6,548 nucleotides of DNA from contig DYRC01000233.1 in NCBI GenBank assembly GCA_020718925.1, forward strand, positions 1 through 6,548, in the 5' to 3' direction. Positions 1 through 5,007 of this stretch are shown here, in pieces (positions within the stretch are counted from its first letter, which is position 1; the number at the start of each line of letters is the position of its first letter). Source of the DNA: Desulfonema limicola (lineage in GTDB: Bacteria; Desulfobacterota; Desulfobacteria; Desulfobacterales; DYRC01). Under the pieces are notes generated by a model. The model worked only from the letters and a program-made list of their open reading frames with translations, was not told where the DNA came from and did no database searches. The translations under genes and the position numbers were made by a program.

Positions 1-39
1 GTGCCTTGCTTTTCACTTGACCGGATTAGACGGGATTGA
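1..39 (+). repeat. Cassette-boundary repeat, copy A
   Basis: Positions 1-39 match 597-635 with about two differences. Both begin GTGCCTTGCT, carry the core TCACYTGACCGGATTA (here 13-28) and continue GACGGGATTG. Copy A lacks the GATAAT box and the long hairpin that follow copies B and C; the sequence instead turns into CTTTGTGCC-type repeat in inverted orientation. Because the window opens inside this repeat, the array probably extends further left. It forms the left boundary of the interval holding the four-helix-bundle gene. Confidence 0.8.
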
Positions 40-69
40 CAGAAGAGGCACAAAGTAGCAGAGGAGCAA

Positions 70-112
70 AGGCACAAAGGGGGAAAATTCAGCCCGGACA
101 ACCTTTGTGCCT
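70..112. repeat. Inverted repeat of CTTTGTGCC type, potential hairpin
   Basis: AGGCACAAAGG (70-80) is the exact reverse complement of CCTTTGTGCCT (102-112), with a 21-nt spacer. A further copy of the GGCACAAAG word sits at 47-55, so inverted GGCACAAAG words precede the direct CTTTGTGCC words. The pair could form an 11-bp stem just upstream of the four-helix-bundle gene. Whether it is a transcriptional signal or an element end cannot be told from sequence alone. Confidence 0.65.
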
Positions 113-137
113 CTGTGCCTTTGAACCTTTGTGCCTT
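103..137 (+). repeat. 35-bp perfect direct repeat, left copy
   Basis: Positions 103-137 are identical over 35 bp to 569-603, on the other side of the four-helix-bundle gene. The repeat is made of CTTTGTGCC-like words. Flanking a single small gene with a perfect direct repeat suggests insertion or duplication of the gene together with its flank, or a recombination site pair that could delete it. Confidence 0.85.
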
Positions 138-180
138 TTTTATGCCTTTGTGCCTTTTTTATGCCTTTGTGCTTTTTTTT
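123..180 (+). repeat. Short tandem repeat, about 19-bp period
   Basis: Three tandem units built on ATGCCTTTGTGCCTTTTTT lie at about 123-141, 142-160 and 161-180. The period of 19 is not a multiple of three, so each unit would be read in a different frame. This argues that the open frame running through it from 115 is noncoding here. The tract ends in eight T residues just before the ribosome binding site of the following gene. Confidence 0.75.
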
Positions 181-192
181 CTGAGGATAAAC

Positions 193-561
193 TTGGATAA
201 CCCGAAATTGAAAAGTTACAGAGACCTGATCGTCTGGCAGAAATCCGTGAATTTCGTAACGCAGATTTATGTGGTTACACGGGATTTTCCCAGAGAAGAG
301 CTTTACGGACTGACTGCTCAGATCAGGCGGAGTGCGGTATCCGTACCGAGCAACATAGCCGAAGGATACGGAAGAAATTCCAGAAATGACTATGCCCGGT
401 TTCTCCAGATAGCCAACGGTTCGCTGTATGAAATTCAGACTCAGCTTGAAATATCTTTGAATCTCAGCTATTTATCCGAAAGCAGGTTTAACGAAATCTA
501 TGAGCAGAGCAGGGAAATAGAACGTATGTTAAGCAGTCTTATCCGCAAGATTGCTCAGTAA
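193..561 (+). CDS. Four-helix-bundle protein (23S rRNA intervening-sequence / S23 type)
   Basis: A 122-residue protein of the S23 / TIGR02436 family: small helical proteins first found in insertions within 23S rRNA genes and related in fold to Avd of diversity-generating retroelements. Their molecular role is not settled. Seen here are the family's KSYRDLIVWQKS opening, then LYGLTAQIRRSAVSVPSNIA and EGYGRNSRNDYARFL, followed by two more helices, which is the normal family length. The frame is open from GTG 115, but that part is translated tandem repeat. I chose TTG 193 because AGGA (184-187) lies 5 nt upstream; TTG 208 is an alternative. No 23S rRNA flanks it, so this is a free-standing copy. 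It is bracketed by a perfect 35-bp direct repeat and by boundary copies A and B, which suggests a mobile or formerly mobile cassette. Family call firm, start moderately sure. Confidence 0.9.
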   Translation: MDNPKLKSYRDLIVWQKSVNFVTQIYVVTRDFPREELYGLTAQIRRSAVSVPSNIAEGYGRNSRNDYARFLQIANGSLYEIQTQLEISLNLSYLSESRFNEIYEQSREIERMLSSLIRKIAQ

Positions 562-568
562 GAATAAG

Positions 569-603
569 CTTTGTGCCTCTGTGCCTTTGAACCTTTGTGC
601 CTT
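569..603 (+). repeat. 35-bp perfect direct repeat, right copy
   Basis: Identical to 103-137. It starts 7 bp after the stop codon of the four-helix-bundle gene and runs directly into boundary repeat copy B through GTGCCTTGCT, the same junction seen at the start of copy A. This implies that the CTTTGTGCC repeat and the boundary repeat travel together. Confidence 0.85.
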
Positions 604-608
604 GCTCT

Positions 609-640
609 TCACCTGACCGGATTAGACGGGATTGGATAAT
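609..640 (+). repeat. Cassette-boundary repeat, copy B, with embedded promoter-like boxes
   Basis: The core TCACCTGACCGGATTA (609-624) is followed by GACGGGATTGGATAAT. Together with the hairpin arm after it, positions 609-669 match 1341-1401 at 56 of 61 bases with no gaps. The copy carries CTGACC (613-618), a 16-bp spacer and GATAAT (635-640), a plausible weak sigma-70 promoter pointing at the toxin-antitoxin operon. It separates the four-helix-bundle interval from the toxin-antitoxin interval. Confidence 0.8.
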
Positions 641-717
641 GTGTTAAGTGGAATGTGTTAAGTGTTATGAATAAAAGCAGAAATCTCTCTTAACACATAA
701 CACTTGCCACATAACAC
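641..717 (+). repeat. Heptad-built imperfect hairpin, copy 1
   Basis: Two 29-nt arms (641-669 and 689-717) are complementary at 24 of 29 positions around a 19-nt loop. Each arm is four 7-nt units of GTGTTAN type (the second is GTGGAAT/GTGGCAA) plus a final G. The mismatches fall at arm positions 7, 14, 21 and 28, plus 12. The right arm ends 31 bp before the antitoxin start codon. It may be a folded element end, or an operator/leader structure for the toxin-antitoxin operon. Confidence 0.8.
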
Positions 718-748
718 CTTTTTGACCGACTGTGAGGATGAAGTAACT

Positions 749-985
749 ATGCCATACGCTATCAAAGCCACAGGAATTATAAATAGTCAGCGTCAGTTAT
801 TATTAGACGAATCTTTGCCATTTTTTTATCCCAAGCGGGTGCGTGTTATTGTTTTTTTCACAGAAGATAGTGAGATTGAAAAAGAATGGATTGAATCTGC
901 CGCATCAAACCCGGCGTTTGATTTTTTAAACGCTCCTGAAGAAGATATTTATACGCTTACTGACGGAAAAGAATTTCATGATTAA
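749..985 (+). CDS. Antitoxin of a PemK/MazF-type toxin-antitoxin pair
   Basis: A 78-residue acidic protein immediately upstream of, and overlapping, a PemK/MazF-like toxin gene, the usual antitoxin position and size. The N-terminal half (to about residue 37) is beta-rich with a KRVRVIVFF strand. The C-terminal half contains EKEWIESAASNPAFDFL and EEDIYTLTDGKEFHD, a pattern I associate with small antitoxin-like proteins beside MazF-family toxins in desulfobacteria and cyanobacteria; this is a resemblance from memory, not a search. The acidic C-terminus fits toxin neutralisation by MazE-type antitoxins. I chose ATG 749, with GAGGA at 734-738 ten bases upstream, over the in-frame TTG 704, which lies inside the right arm of the hairpin. 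The stop overlaps the toxin start by 8 bp, implying translational coupling. Autorepression at the upstream repeats is an inference. Confidence 0.75.
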   Translation: MPYAIKATGIINSQRQLLLDESLPFFYPKRVRVIVFFTEDSEIEKEWIESAASNPAFDFLNAPEEDIYTLTDGKEFHD

Positions 986-1325
986 AGGCAAAATCATATT
1001 AGTGCCTTTTCCTTTTGATGATTTATCGTGCAAAAAAGTTCGCCCTGCATTGTGCCTTACTGATTTCATCGGAAATCATGATCATATTATTTCAGCTTTT
1101 ATGAGCAGTCGAATCCCTCCTTGCCTGTTGCCAAGCGATGTGATTATAGGATCAGGTCATAGCGATTTTGTTCTGACAGGTTTGAAAGTATCTTCCACAT
1201 TAAGACTGCACCGCATGATGACAATCAGTAAATCATTGATTAAACGTGAATTAGGTCGCTTATCATCCTCGTTACAGGAAGAAGTTGAGCAAAAATTGAA
1301 GCAGCTTTTCGGATTAAACAATTGA
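978..1325 (+). CDS. PemK/MazF-family toxin (endoribonuclease)
   Basis: A 115-residue protein of the MazF/PemK/CcdB-like fold (PF02452). Family members are usually sequence-specific mRNA endonucleases that arrest growth when freed from the antitoxin. Visible signatures are the N-terminal GKIILVPFPFDDLSCKKVRPALCL strand-loop-strand with the conserved Arg-Pro (residues 22-23), the central HIISAFMSS strand supplying a Ser/Thr, and TGLKVSSTLRLHRMMTISKSL followed by RELGRLS before a C-terminal helix. The length is normal and the frame intact, so the toxin is probably functional. ATG 978 lies inside the end of the antitoxin gene, with GGAAAAG (965-971) as ribosome binding site. The gene ends just before boundary repeat copy C, so the pair forms a self-contained repeat-bounded module. 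Cleavage specificity cannot be read from the sequence. Confidence 0.88.
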   Translation: MIKGKIILVPFPFDDLSCKKVRPALCLTDFIGNHDHIISAFMSSRIPPCLLPSDVIIGSGHSDFVLTGLKVSSTLRLHRMMTISKSLIKRELGRLSSSLQEEVEQKLKQLFGLNN

Positions 1326-1340
1326 TGGATTCAAATTGAA

Positions 1341-1372
1341 TCACTTGACCTGATTAGAAGGGATTGGATAAT
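1341..1372 (+). repeat. Cassette-boundary repeat, copy C, with embedded promoter-like boxes
   Basis: The core TCACTTGACCTGATTA (1341-1356) carries TTGACC (1345-1350), a 16-bp spacer and GATAAT (1367-1372), each box matching five of six consensus sigma-70 bases. It then runs into hairpin copy 2. It is in the same orientation as copies A, B and D and lies exactly 732 bp after copy B. No gene follows before copy D, so any transcript from it would cross the empty interval and meet the hairpin at 1474-1516. Confidence 0.78.
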
Positions 1373-1440
1373 GTGTTAAGTGGAAAGTGTTAAGTGTTAA
1401 GTATTTATTTTCATAACACATAACACCTGCCACCTAACAC
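1373..1440 (+). repeat. Heptad-built imperfect hairpin, copy 2
   Basis: Arms of 29 nt (1373-1401 and 1412-1440) pair at 24 of 29 positions around a 10-nt AT-only loop. The organisation is the same as copy 1: GTGTTAN heptads, with mismatches again at arm positions 7, 12, 14, 21 and 28. It ends in the same CTTTT as copy 1 and is followed 10 bp later by boundary copy D. This is a hairpin interval with no gene inserted. Confidence 0.8.
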
Positions 1441-1450
1441 CTTTTCCAAA

Positions 1451-1466
1451 TCACCTGACCGGATTA
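1451..1466 (+). repeat. Cassette-boundary repeat, copy D (core only)
   Basis: The 16-bp core TCACCTGACCGGATTA is identical to that of copy B (609-624), but the following GACGGGATTG and promoter-like box are absent and a run of A residues begins instead. It is 110 bp from copy C and marks the right-hand end of the repeat array. Confidence 0.75.
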
Positions 1467-1473
1467 AAAAAAC

Positions 1474-1516
1474 AGTGCAAAATGAACAGAATCGTACTCT
1501 GTAATCATTTTGCACT
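1474..1516 (+). terminator. Hairpin with flanking A and T runs, probable (bidirectional) terminator
   Basis: AGTGCAAAATGA (1474-1485) pairs perfectly with TCATTTTGCACT (1505-1516). An additional ACAGA/TCTGT stem (1486-1490 with 1498-1502) lies across a 2-nt bulge, with a 7-nt loop. Seven A residues precede the stem (1466-1472) and TTTTC follows it, so it could stop transcription from either side. The stem is AT-rich, so it would be a modest terminator; a miniature element end is the alternative. Confidence 0.55.
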
Positions 1517-1530
1517 TTTCATTTTAAACG

Positions 1531-1559
1531 TTGCATTGTTTTTCTGGTAACGCTATACA
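1531..1559 (+). promoter_or_regulatory. Candidate sigma-70 promoter for the small ORF / SH3b-AMIN gene
   Basis: TTGCAT (1531-1536), a 17-bp spacer and TATACA (1554-1559) would place a transcription start near 1566, about 35 nt before the small ORF at 1601. The -10 box matches four of six and the -35 only three of six, so this is position-supported rather than sequence-strong. Confidence 0.4.
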
Positions 1560-1600
1560 CGAAGCAGATACGGTCTGATTTATTTCGGGGGGAGTGAATT

Positions 1601-1705
1601 ATGTTTTCAGAACTATTGCCTTATGCAGCCAAATCTGATAGAAATATGTCGGATATAATTCATGCTGATATGATGCTTCAGCGGATGCGAAAGACGTGCC
1701 GCTGA
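1601..1705 (+). CDS. Small ORF of 34 residues with a strong ribosome binding site
   Basis: ATG 1601 to TGA 1705 encodes 34 residues starting MFSELLPYAAKSD and ending MRKTCR, with four internal methionines. I do not recognise it. The case that it is translated rests on GGGGGGAG (1587-1594), seven bases upstream of the ATG and among the strongest ribosome binding sites in the window, and on its position between a promoter-like sequence and the SH3b/AMIN gene, whose ATG comes 32 bp after this stop. There is no clear membrane segment and no run of regulatory codons typical of attenuator leaders. It could be a leader peptide, a small protein co-expressed with the exported protein, or the remnant of a longer gene. 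Confidence 0.45.
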   Translation: MFSELLPYAAKSDRNMSDIIHADMMLQRMRKTCR

Positions 1706-1737
1706 ACTCTGAGACAATATCACACCAAGGGGGAAAG

Positions 1738-2754
1738 ATGATAAGGAAGATTTTCAGCTTTTTGACATGGGGCTTTTTTGCGTTATGCCTGATAAGTTCT
1801 GCGTATGCTGCCGATCAGAAAATCGCAATCGTAAAGAGTACCGGCGCCAACTTGTATTCAAAGCCTGACAAAAGCGCAACCGTAACCGATACTTTGAAAA
1901 AAGAAGATAAGGTCATGATATTCGATCAGGATGGCGATTGGTATATGATCAGGCTTGCGGATAAGCGCGTCGGTTGGGTTCATAAAGAGGTTTTCACAGA
2001 AACTTCGGGCGGTAAAAAAACAGAAAGTCCGAAGTCTGCTGCCAAAAAACCTGATGAAAAACCATCGGCATCCGCAAAAAAAATACCGCCGATAGCGGAT
2101 TCCGAACCTCCTCTTGAAGACAAGCTTGATGATAAAGTTGATGATGACGCCAAGAGCAAAGATGCAGCAGTTGCTCCGATGAAAGGCGCGTCTGATGAGT
2201 CTGAAAAGATGGCAACGCTCAAAGTCAGCACGGGGCGGGTACGCGTAGAACCCTCTCAGGACGCCAAGATTCAGTTTGAACTCAAAAAGGGAGATACGGT
2301 TTCCATTATCGAAAGCAAAGACGGCTGGTATCACCTGAAAACGCAGGATGGCAGAATCGGATGGGCGCATCAGAGTCTTTTTTCAATGGACAGTGGCGCA
2401 AAAGGCGTCAGTTTCAAAGAAGTTAAGGAAATCCGGGTGGACAAAACTCCGGAGGGCGAAGAAAAAATCACCTTTGTTTTAAGCGGCTTTTATCCGCCCA
2501 AAACCTTTGTGTCAGAAGAAGATTCGCCCAAGATTGTCTGCGATTTCCCGGAAGCCCGCGCATCTGAGCATATCAAACAGACGATCCCGGTTAATGGCAC
2601 ATATTTAAAGAAAATCCGGGTGGGGATTCATGAAGGTCCGCCGTCAAAACTTAGGGTAGTGCTGGATATGGTTCCCAACAAAAACTATTCGGTCAAACAG
2701 ACCTTTTTCAAAAAAGAAAATTTATACACCCTGACGCTGAAAGCAGGCAATTGA
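1738..2754 (+). CDS. Exported SH3b-SH3b-AMIN domain protein
   Basis: A 338-residue envelope protein. Residues 1-24 form a signal peptide (MIRK, a hydrophobic core, then SSAYA before ADQ). SH3b domain 1 spans about 28-87 (KSTGANLYSKP to RVGWVHKEVF) and SH3b domain 2 about 159-216 (STGRVRVEPS to RIGWAHQSLF). They are joined by a charged Lys/Asp/Pro-rich linker (about 90-157) that looks disordered. Residues 226-336 resemble an AMIN domain (FKEVKEIRVDK, SPKIVCDFPEAR, LRVVLDM, YTLTLK), a module that places periplasmic proteins such as amidases and secretins at the cell wall. No catalytic domain follows, so a scaffold or wall-binding role is inferred. ATG 1738 is preceded by AAGGGGGAA; the in-frame GTG 1696 would put 14 residues before the signal peptide. 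It lies downstream of the small ORF and 43 bp ahead of the Crp/Fnr gene, probably in one operon. Confidence 0.85.
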   Translation: MIRKIFSFLTWGFFALCLISSAYAADQKIAIVKSTGANLYSKPDKSATVTDTLKKEDKVMIFDQDGDWYMIRLADKRVGWVHKEVFTETSGGKKTESPKSAAKKPDEKPSASAKKIPPIADSEPPLEDKLDDKVDDDAKSKDAAVAPMKGASDESEKMATLKVSTGRVRVEPSQDAKIQFELKKGDTVSIIESKDGWYHLKTQDGRIGWAHQSLFSMDSGAKGVSFKEVKEIRVDKTPEGEEKITFVLSGFYPPKTFVSEEDSPKIVCDFPEARASEHIKQTIPVNGTYLKKIRVGIHEGPPSKLRVVLDMVPNKNYSVKQTFFKKENLYTLTLKAGN

Positions 2755-2762
2755 TAATCTCT

Positions 2763-2784
2763 CCGCCCCTTTGAAAGGGGGCGG
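2763..2784. other. GC-rich hairpin between the SH3b/AMIN and Crp/Fnr genes
   Basis: CCGCCCC (2763-2769) faces GGGG-G-CGG (2777-2784) around TTTGAAA, giving a strong seven-pair stem with one bulged G. No T run follows on the plus strand, so it is not a standard terminator. It may be an attenuating or mRNA-stabilising structure, or a dispersed REP-like intergenic repeat. It sits 13 bp before the ATG of the regulator. Confidence 0.6.
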
Positions 2785-2797
2785 AAGAAGCTTTGAA

Positions 2798-3481
2798 ATG
2801 GAAAACATCCTTCACATTATCTCGGCTACGCCATTGTTTGACGGACTTCCGCAAGATCAGCTTGAAGAAATTCGGAGGATTGCTGTCGGCAGGCATTTCA
2901 AGAAAAACGAACTCATCTTTATCGAAGGCGATACGGCAAACGGATTTTATCTGGTGGCTGATGGAAAAATAAAGGTGTTCAAGGCATCGTCCGAAGGCAA
3001 GGAACAGATTCTGCACATTCTGGGTCCCGGAGAGCCTTTCGGAGAAGTTCCGGTATTCAGCGGGAAATCTTTTCCTGCCAATGCTCAGGCACTTGCCAAA
3101 AGCTATCTTCTGTTTTTCCCCAGACTTGCTTTTGTGAAGCTGATTACGGATCACCCGTCTCTTGCGCTGAATATGCTTGCGGTCTTGTCTATGCGTCTGC
3201 GGCAGTTCACGGTTCAGGTGGAGCATCTTTCGCTCAAAGAAGTGCCGGGACGGCTTGCGGCATATCTGATTTATCTTTCACAAGAGCAGGGAAAAGATAC
3301 GGTCAGCCTGACCATCTCAAAAGGGCAGTTGGCAAGTCTTCTCGGCACGATCCCGGAAACGCTTTCCCGGATATTTGCCCGGATGTCGGAGCAGAAGCTG
3401 ATAATGGTGAGCGGTAAAAGCATCAGCATTACAGATCGTCTTGCTTTGGAAGAACTGGCAGAGGATGGTAAATTATTGTGA
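2798..3481 (+). CDS. Crp/Fnr-family transcriptional regulator without cysteines
   Basis: A 227-residue cytoplasmic regulator. The N-terminal cyclic-nucleotide-binding-like beta roll (about 8-120) has VADGKIKVFK and GEPFGEVPVFSG. The dimerisation helix is about 120-147 and a winged helix-turn-helix about 150-215. The recognition helix reads PETLSRIF, giving E187, S190 and R191: the E-xx-SR pattern of the Fnr class, whose members bind TTGAT-type half sites. The Arg-Ser/Thr pair that holds cAMP phosphate in Crp is replaced around SFPANAQ (91-97), so cAMP is unlikely. There is no cysteine anywhere, excluding an Fnr-type Fe-S cluster; the signal may be haem, NO or another ligand, as in Dnr-type proteins. 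ATG 2798 was preferred over the in-frame TTG 2771, which lies inside the upstream hairpin. The gene's end overlaps the convergent transferase gene by 9 bp. Confidence 0.88.
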   Translation: MENILHIISATPLFDGLPQDQLEEIRRIAVGRHFKKNELIFIEGDTANGFYLVADGKIKVFKASSEGKEQILHILGPGEPFGEVPVFSGKSFPANAQALAKSYLLFFPRLAFVKLITDHPSLALNMLAVLSMRLRQFTVQVEHLSLKEVPGRLAAYLIYLSQEQGKDTVSLTISKGQLASLLGTIPETLSRIFARMSEQKLIMVSGKSISITDRLALEELAEDGKLL

Positions 3482-4960
3482 TTTTTTGCTTTCTTTTGCA
3501 GCAACTTCGGGATGAATGCGCCAGGTGATGAGCGGCGAGAGCAGGTATAAAAACAGGTATAAAAATGCCGTATATCCGAAATATGGCGTGAACACGGTCA
3601 AAAGCAGCACCGCGCTCGACCGGGCAAACCAGGGATGCCTGCCCATAAACCGCCCCAGATGCAGGTATCGGATGGGATACACATTCATCATCACAGAGGC
3701 AAAAATCATCAGCCCGAAACAGAAAATCGCCCAGAATATAGCTATTTGCAGCGAATCATGTAGTGCTTGCTGAAACATAATCAGGGGCGCGGAGACCAGC
3801 AAAGCTGCTGCAGGCGTAGGCATTCCCTTGAAAAATCCGGGGATGGGGGTGGTGTCTAAGGTAAAATAAATCAGCCGCGCAATGCCCATTCCGGCATACA
3901 ATAAGGCTGCCGCGCCGATGGGCAGCTTCTGTACCATCGGATCCTGAAAATCAATCACGGTGATATAAAATATCCACGCCGGAACAATGCAGAAACTTAC
4001 CCCATCTGAAATATCATCCAGAATACCGCCCACATTAAACCGGCGCGGTTCCGTATTCGGCAGAGGTTCTGTCAGTCCCAGTTTCCGAGCCACAGAGCCG
4101 TCCAGTCTGTCAAAAAATGCCGCGCCGATCAGAAACATATACGCTTCCCGCACCCGATCCTGATAAGCAAAAAAAACGGCTAAAAATCCCATGACCGCAT
4201 TCATAATGGTCAGAGAATTGGGGAACACCGATAAAATGCGGCGTCTTAACACTTTATCGCCCAGACACAGATCATCTAAACAATACGAGCCGTATTTGCG
4301 GCAATATCCGGCAATAGAGCCGAAGGTGATAATTAAAAAAACAATTTCAATGATAAACAAGCCTCTGAGCGGCAAATGCCCCAGCCATGACAGCCATGAA
4401 TAAATTTCAGACGGCGGTCCTTCCGGCACATAAAAGGCATACGCATACAACAGAGCGCCCACCGGTGCTGCGACAATCGTTCTTAATCGGGTAAATTCGC
4501 TGGACTCCGGCTCCTGTCCTTTGCGAATGGCAAATACGCGCAGAAATTGTGCAAAATCATCGCGCAGCAATACGCTGACAGACAACAGCACGACAAAGAT
4601 GGCATGAAGCATTTCCGCCTTGGTGTGTTGAGGCGTGATAAAGATCAGCCGCCACATCACGCCAACGGCAATCATCGGAAAAATAATGGAATAGACAATC
4701 TTATCCATGATGCGGTCTGCCAGATGCGCGAACACGGAATTGGGATAAAAGCGGGCTGAAAACCAGCCGTCCACCAGATCAAAGCTCATGGAAACAAACA
4801 GCAGCCCGACGCCCAGCATGTAAAAGATGGGGCTGCGTGTCCATATCACGGCAATCGCGCACAGCATCCCGCCGAACACCAGCGGCGGACGCCCATAGAC
4901 CAGAAGAGCGGTTACCTTTTTAGGTATGTGGAGTTTTTTATCAGGCATGATAAGTATCAT
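3473..4960 (-). CDS. Fused tandem CDP-alcohol phosphatidyltransferase (C-terminal half PssA-like)
   Basis: A 495-residue polytopic inner-membrane protein with two CDP-alcohol phosphatidyltransferase domains; single-domain family members are usually about 170-250 residues. The C-terminal half (about 240-480) resembles phosphatidylserine synthase, which joins CDP-diacylglycerol and serine: FPNSLTIMNAVMGFLA, D284-xx-D287-G288-xx-A291-R292, G311-xxx-D315-xxx-D319 with GVSFCIVPA after it, and FKGMPTPAAA (377-386). Eighteen residues separate AR from G, where eight are usual. The N-terminal half (about 15-215) keeps D61, D64, D82 and D86, but AR is replaced by S68-A69 and the following Gly by A78, so it may be weakened or specific for another alcohol. 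No clear ribosome binding site precedes ATG 4960. ATG 4948 (codon 5) is an alternative, since TTGACA (4983-4988) with weak TAGTAA (4960-4965) would start transcription between the two. It lies 47 bp after hypD and is likely co-transcribed with it. Confidence 0.82.
   Translation of the reverse strand: MILIMPDKKLHIPKKVTALLVYGRPPLVFGGMLCAIAVIWTRSPIFYMLGVGLLFVSMSFDLVDGWFSARFYPNSVFAHLADRIMDKIVYSIIFPMIAVGVMWRLIFITPQHTKAEMLHAIFVVLLSVSVLLRDDFAQFLRVFAIRKGQEPESSEFTRLRTIVAAPVGALLYAYAFYVPEGPPSEIYSWLSWLGHLPLRGLFIIEIVFLIITFGSIAGYCRKYGSYCLDDLCLGDKVLRRRILSVFPNSLTIMNAVMGFLAVFFAYQDRVREAYMFLIGAAFFDRLDGSVARKLGLTEPLPNTEPRRFNVGGILDDISDGVSFCIVPAWIFYITVIDFQDPMVQKLPIGAAALLYAGMGIARLIYFTLDTTPIPGFFKGMPTPAAALLVSAPLIMFQQALHDSLQIAIFWAIFCFGLMIFASVMMNVYPIRYLHLGRFMGRHPWFARSSAVLLLTVFTPYFGYTAFLYLFLYLLSPLITWRIHPEVAAKESKKSQ
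4947..4960. promoter_or_regulatory. Palindrome over the start of the phosphatidyltransferase gene
   Basis: ATGATA-AG-TATCAT has perfect 6-bp arms and overlaps the first codons of the gene, spanning both candidate ATGs. If the TTGACA/TAGTAA promoter just upstream is used, it would cover the transcription start and could act as an operator. Chance occurrence is possible given its short arms. Confidence 0.3.
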
Positions 4961-5007
4961 TACTAAACAAATTATGCGGGGCTGTCAACAGTAAATAATT
5001 TCTGATT

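Noticed and set aside
115..192. N-terminal extension of the four-helix-bundle protein from GTG 115
   Set aside because: It is translated repeat DNA with a 19-bp period that shifts frame between units. The family starts near KSYRDLIVWQKS, and TTG 193 has a ribosome binding site at the right distance.
193..561. Diversity-generating retroelement, because the S23 fold is related to Avd
   Set aside because: No reverse transcriptase, template repeat or variable repeat is visible. The protein matches the 23S-IVP-type family better.
193..561. Insertion within a 23S rRNA gene
   Set aside because: The flanking DNA is repeat and toxin-antitoxin sequence, with no rRNA-like sequence on either side.
13..1466. 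CRISPR array
   Set aside because: Repeat spacing (596, 732 and 110 bp) is irregular and far too long, and coding genes lie between the copies.
1858..2370. Antisense open frames opposite the SH3b/AMIN gene
   Set aside because: They are low-complexity shadows of a clear coding sequence (Lys/Asp-rich linker read backwards), with no recognisable domain and no ribosome binding site noted.
2708..3226. Antisense open frame opposite the Crp/Fnr gene
   Set aside because: It overlaps a confidently assigned regulator on the other strand and shows no family motif.
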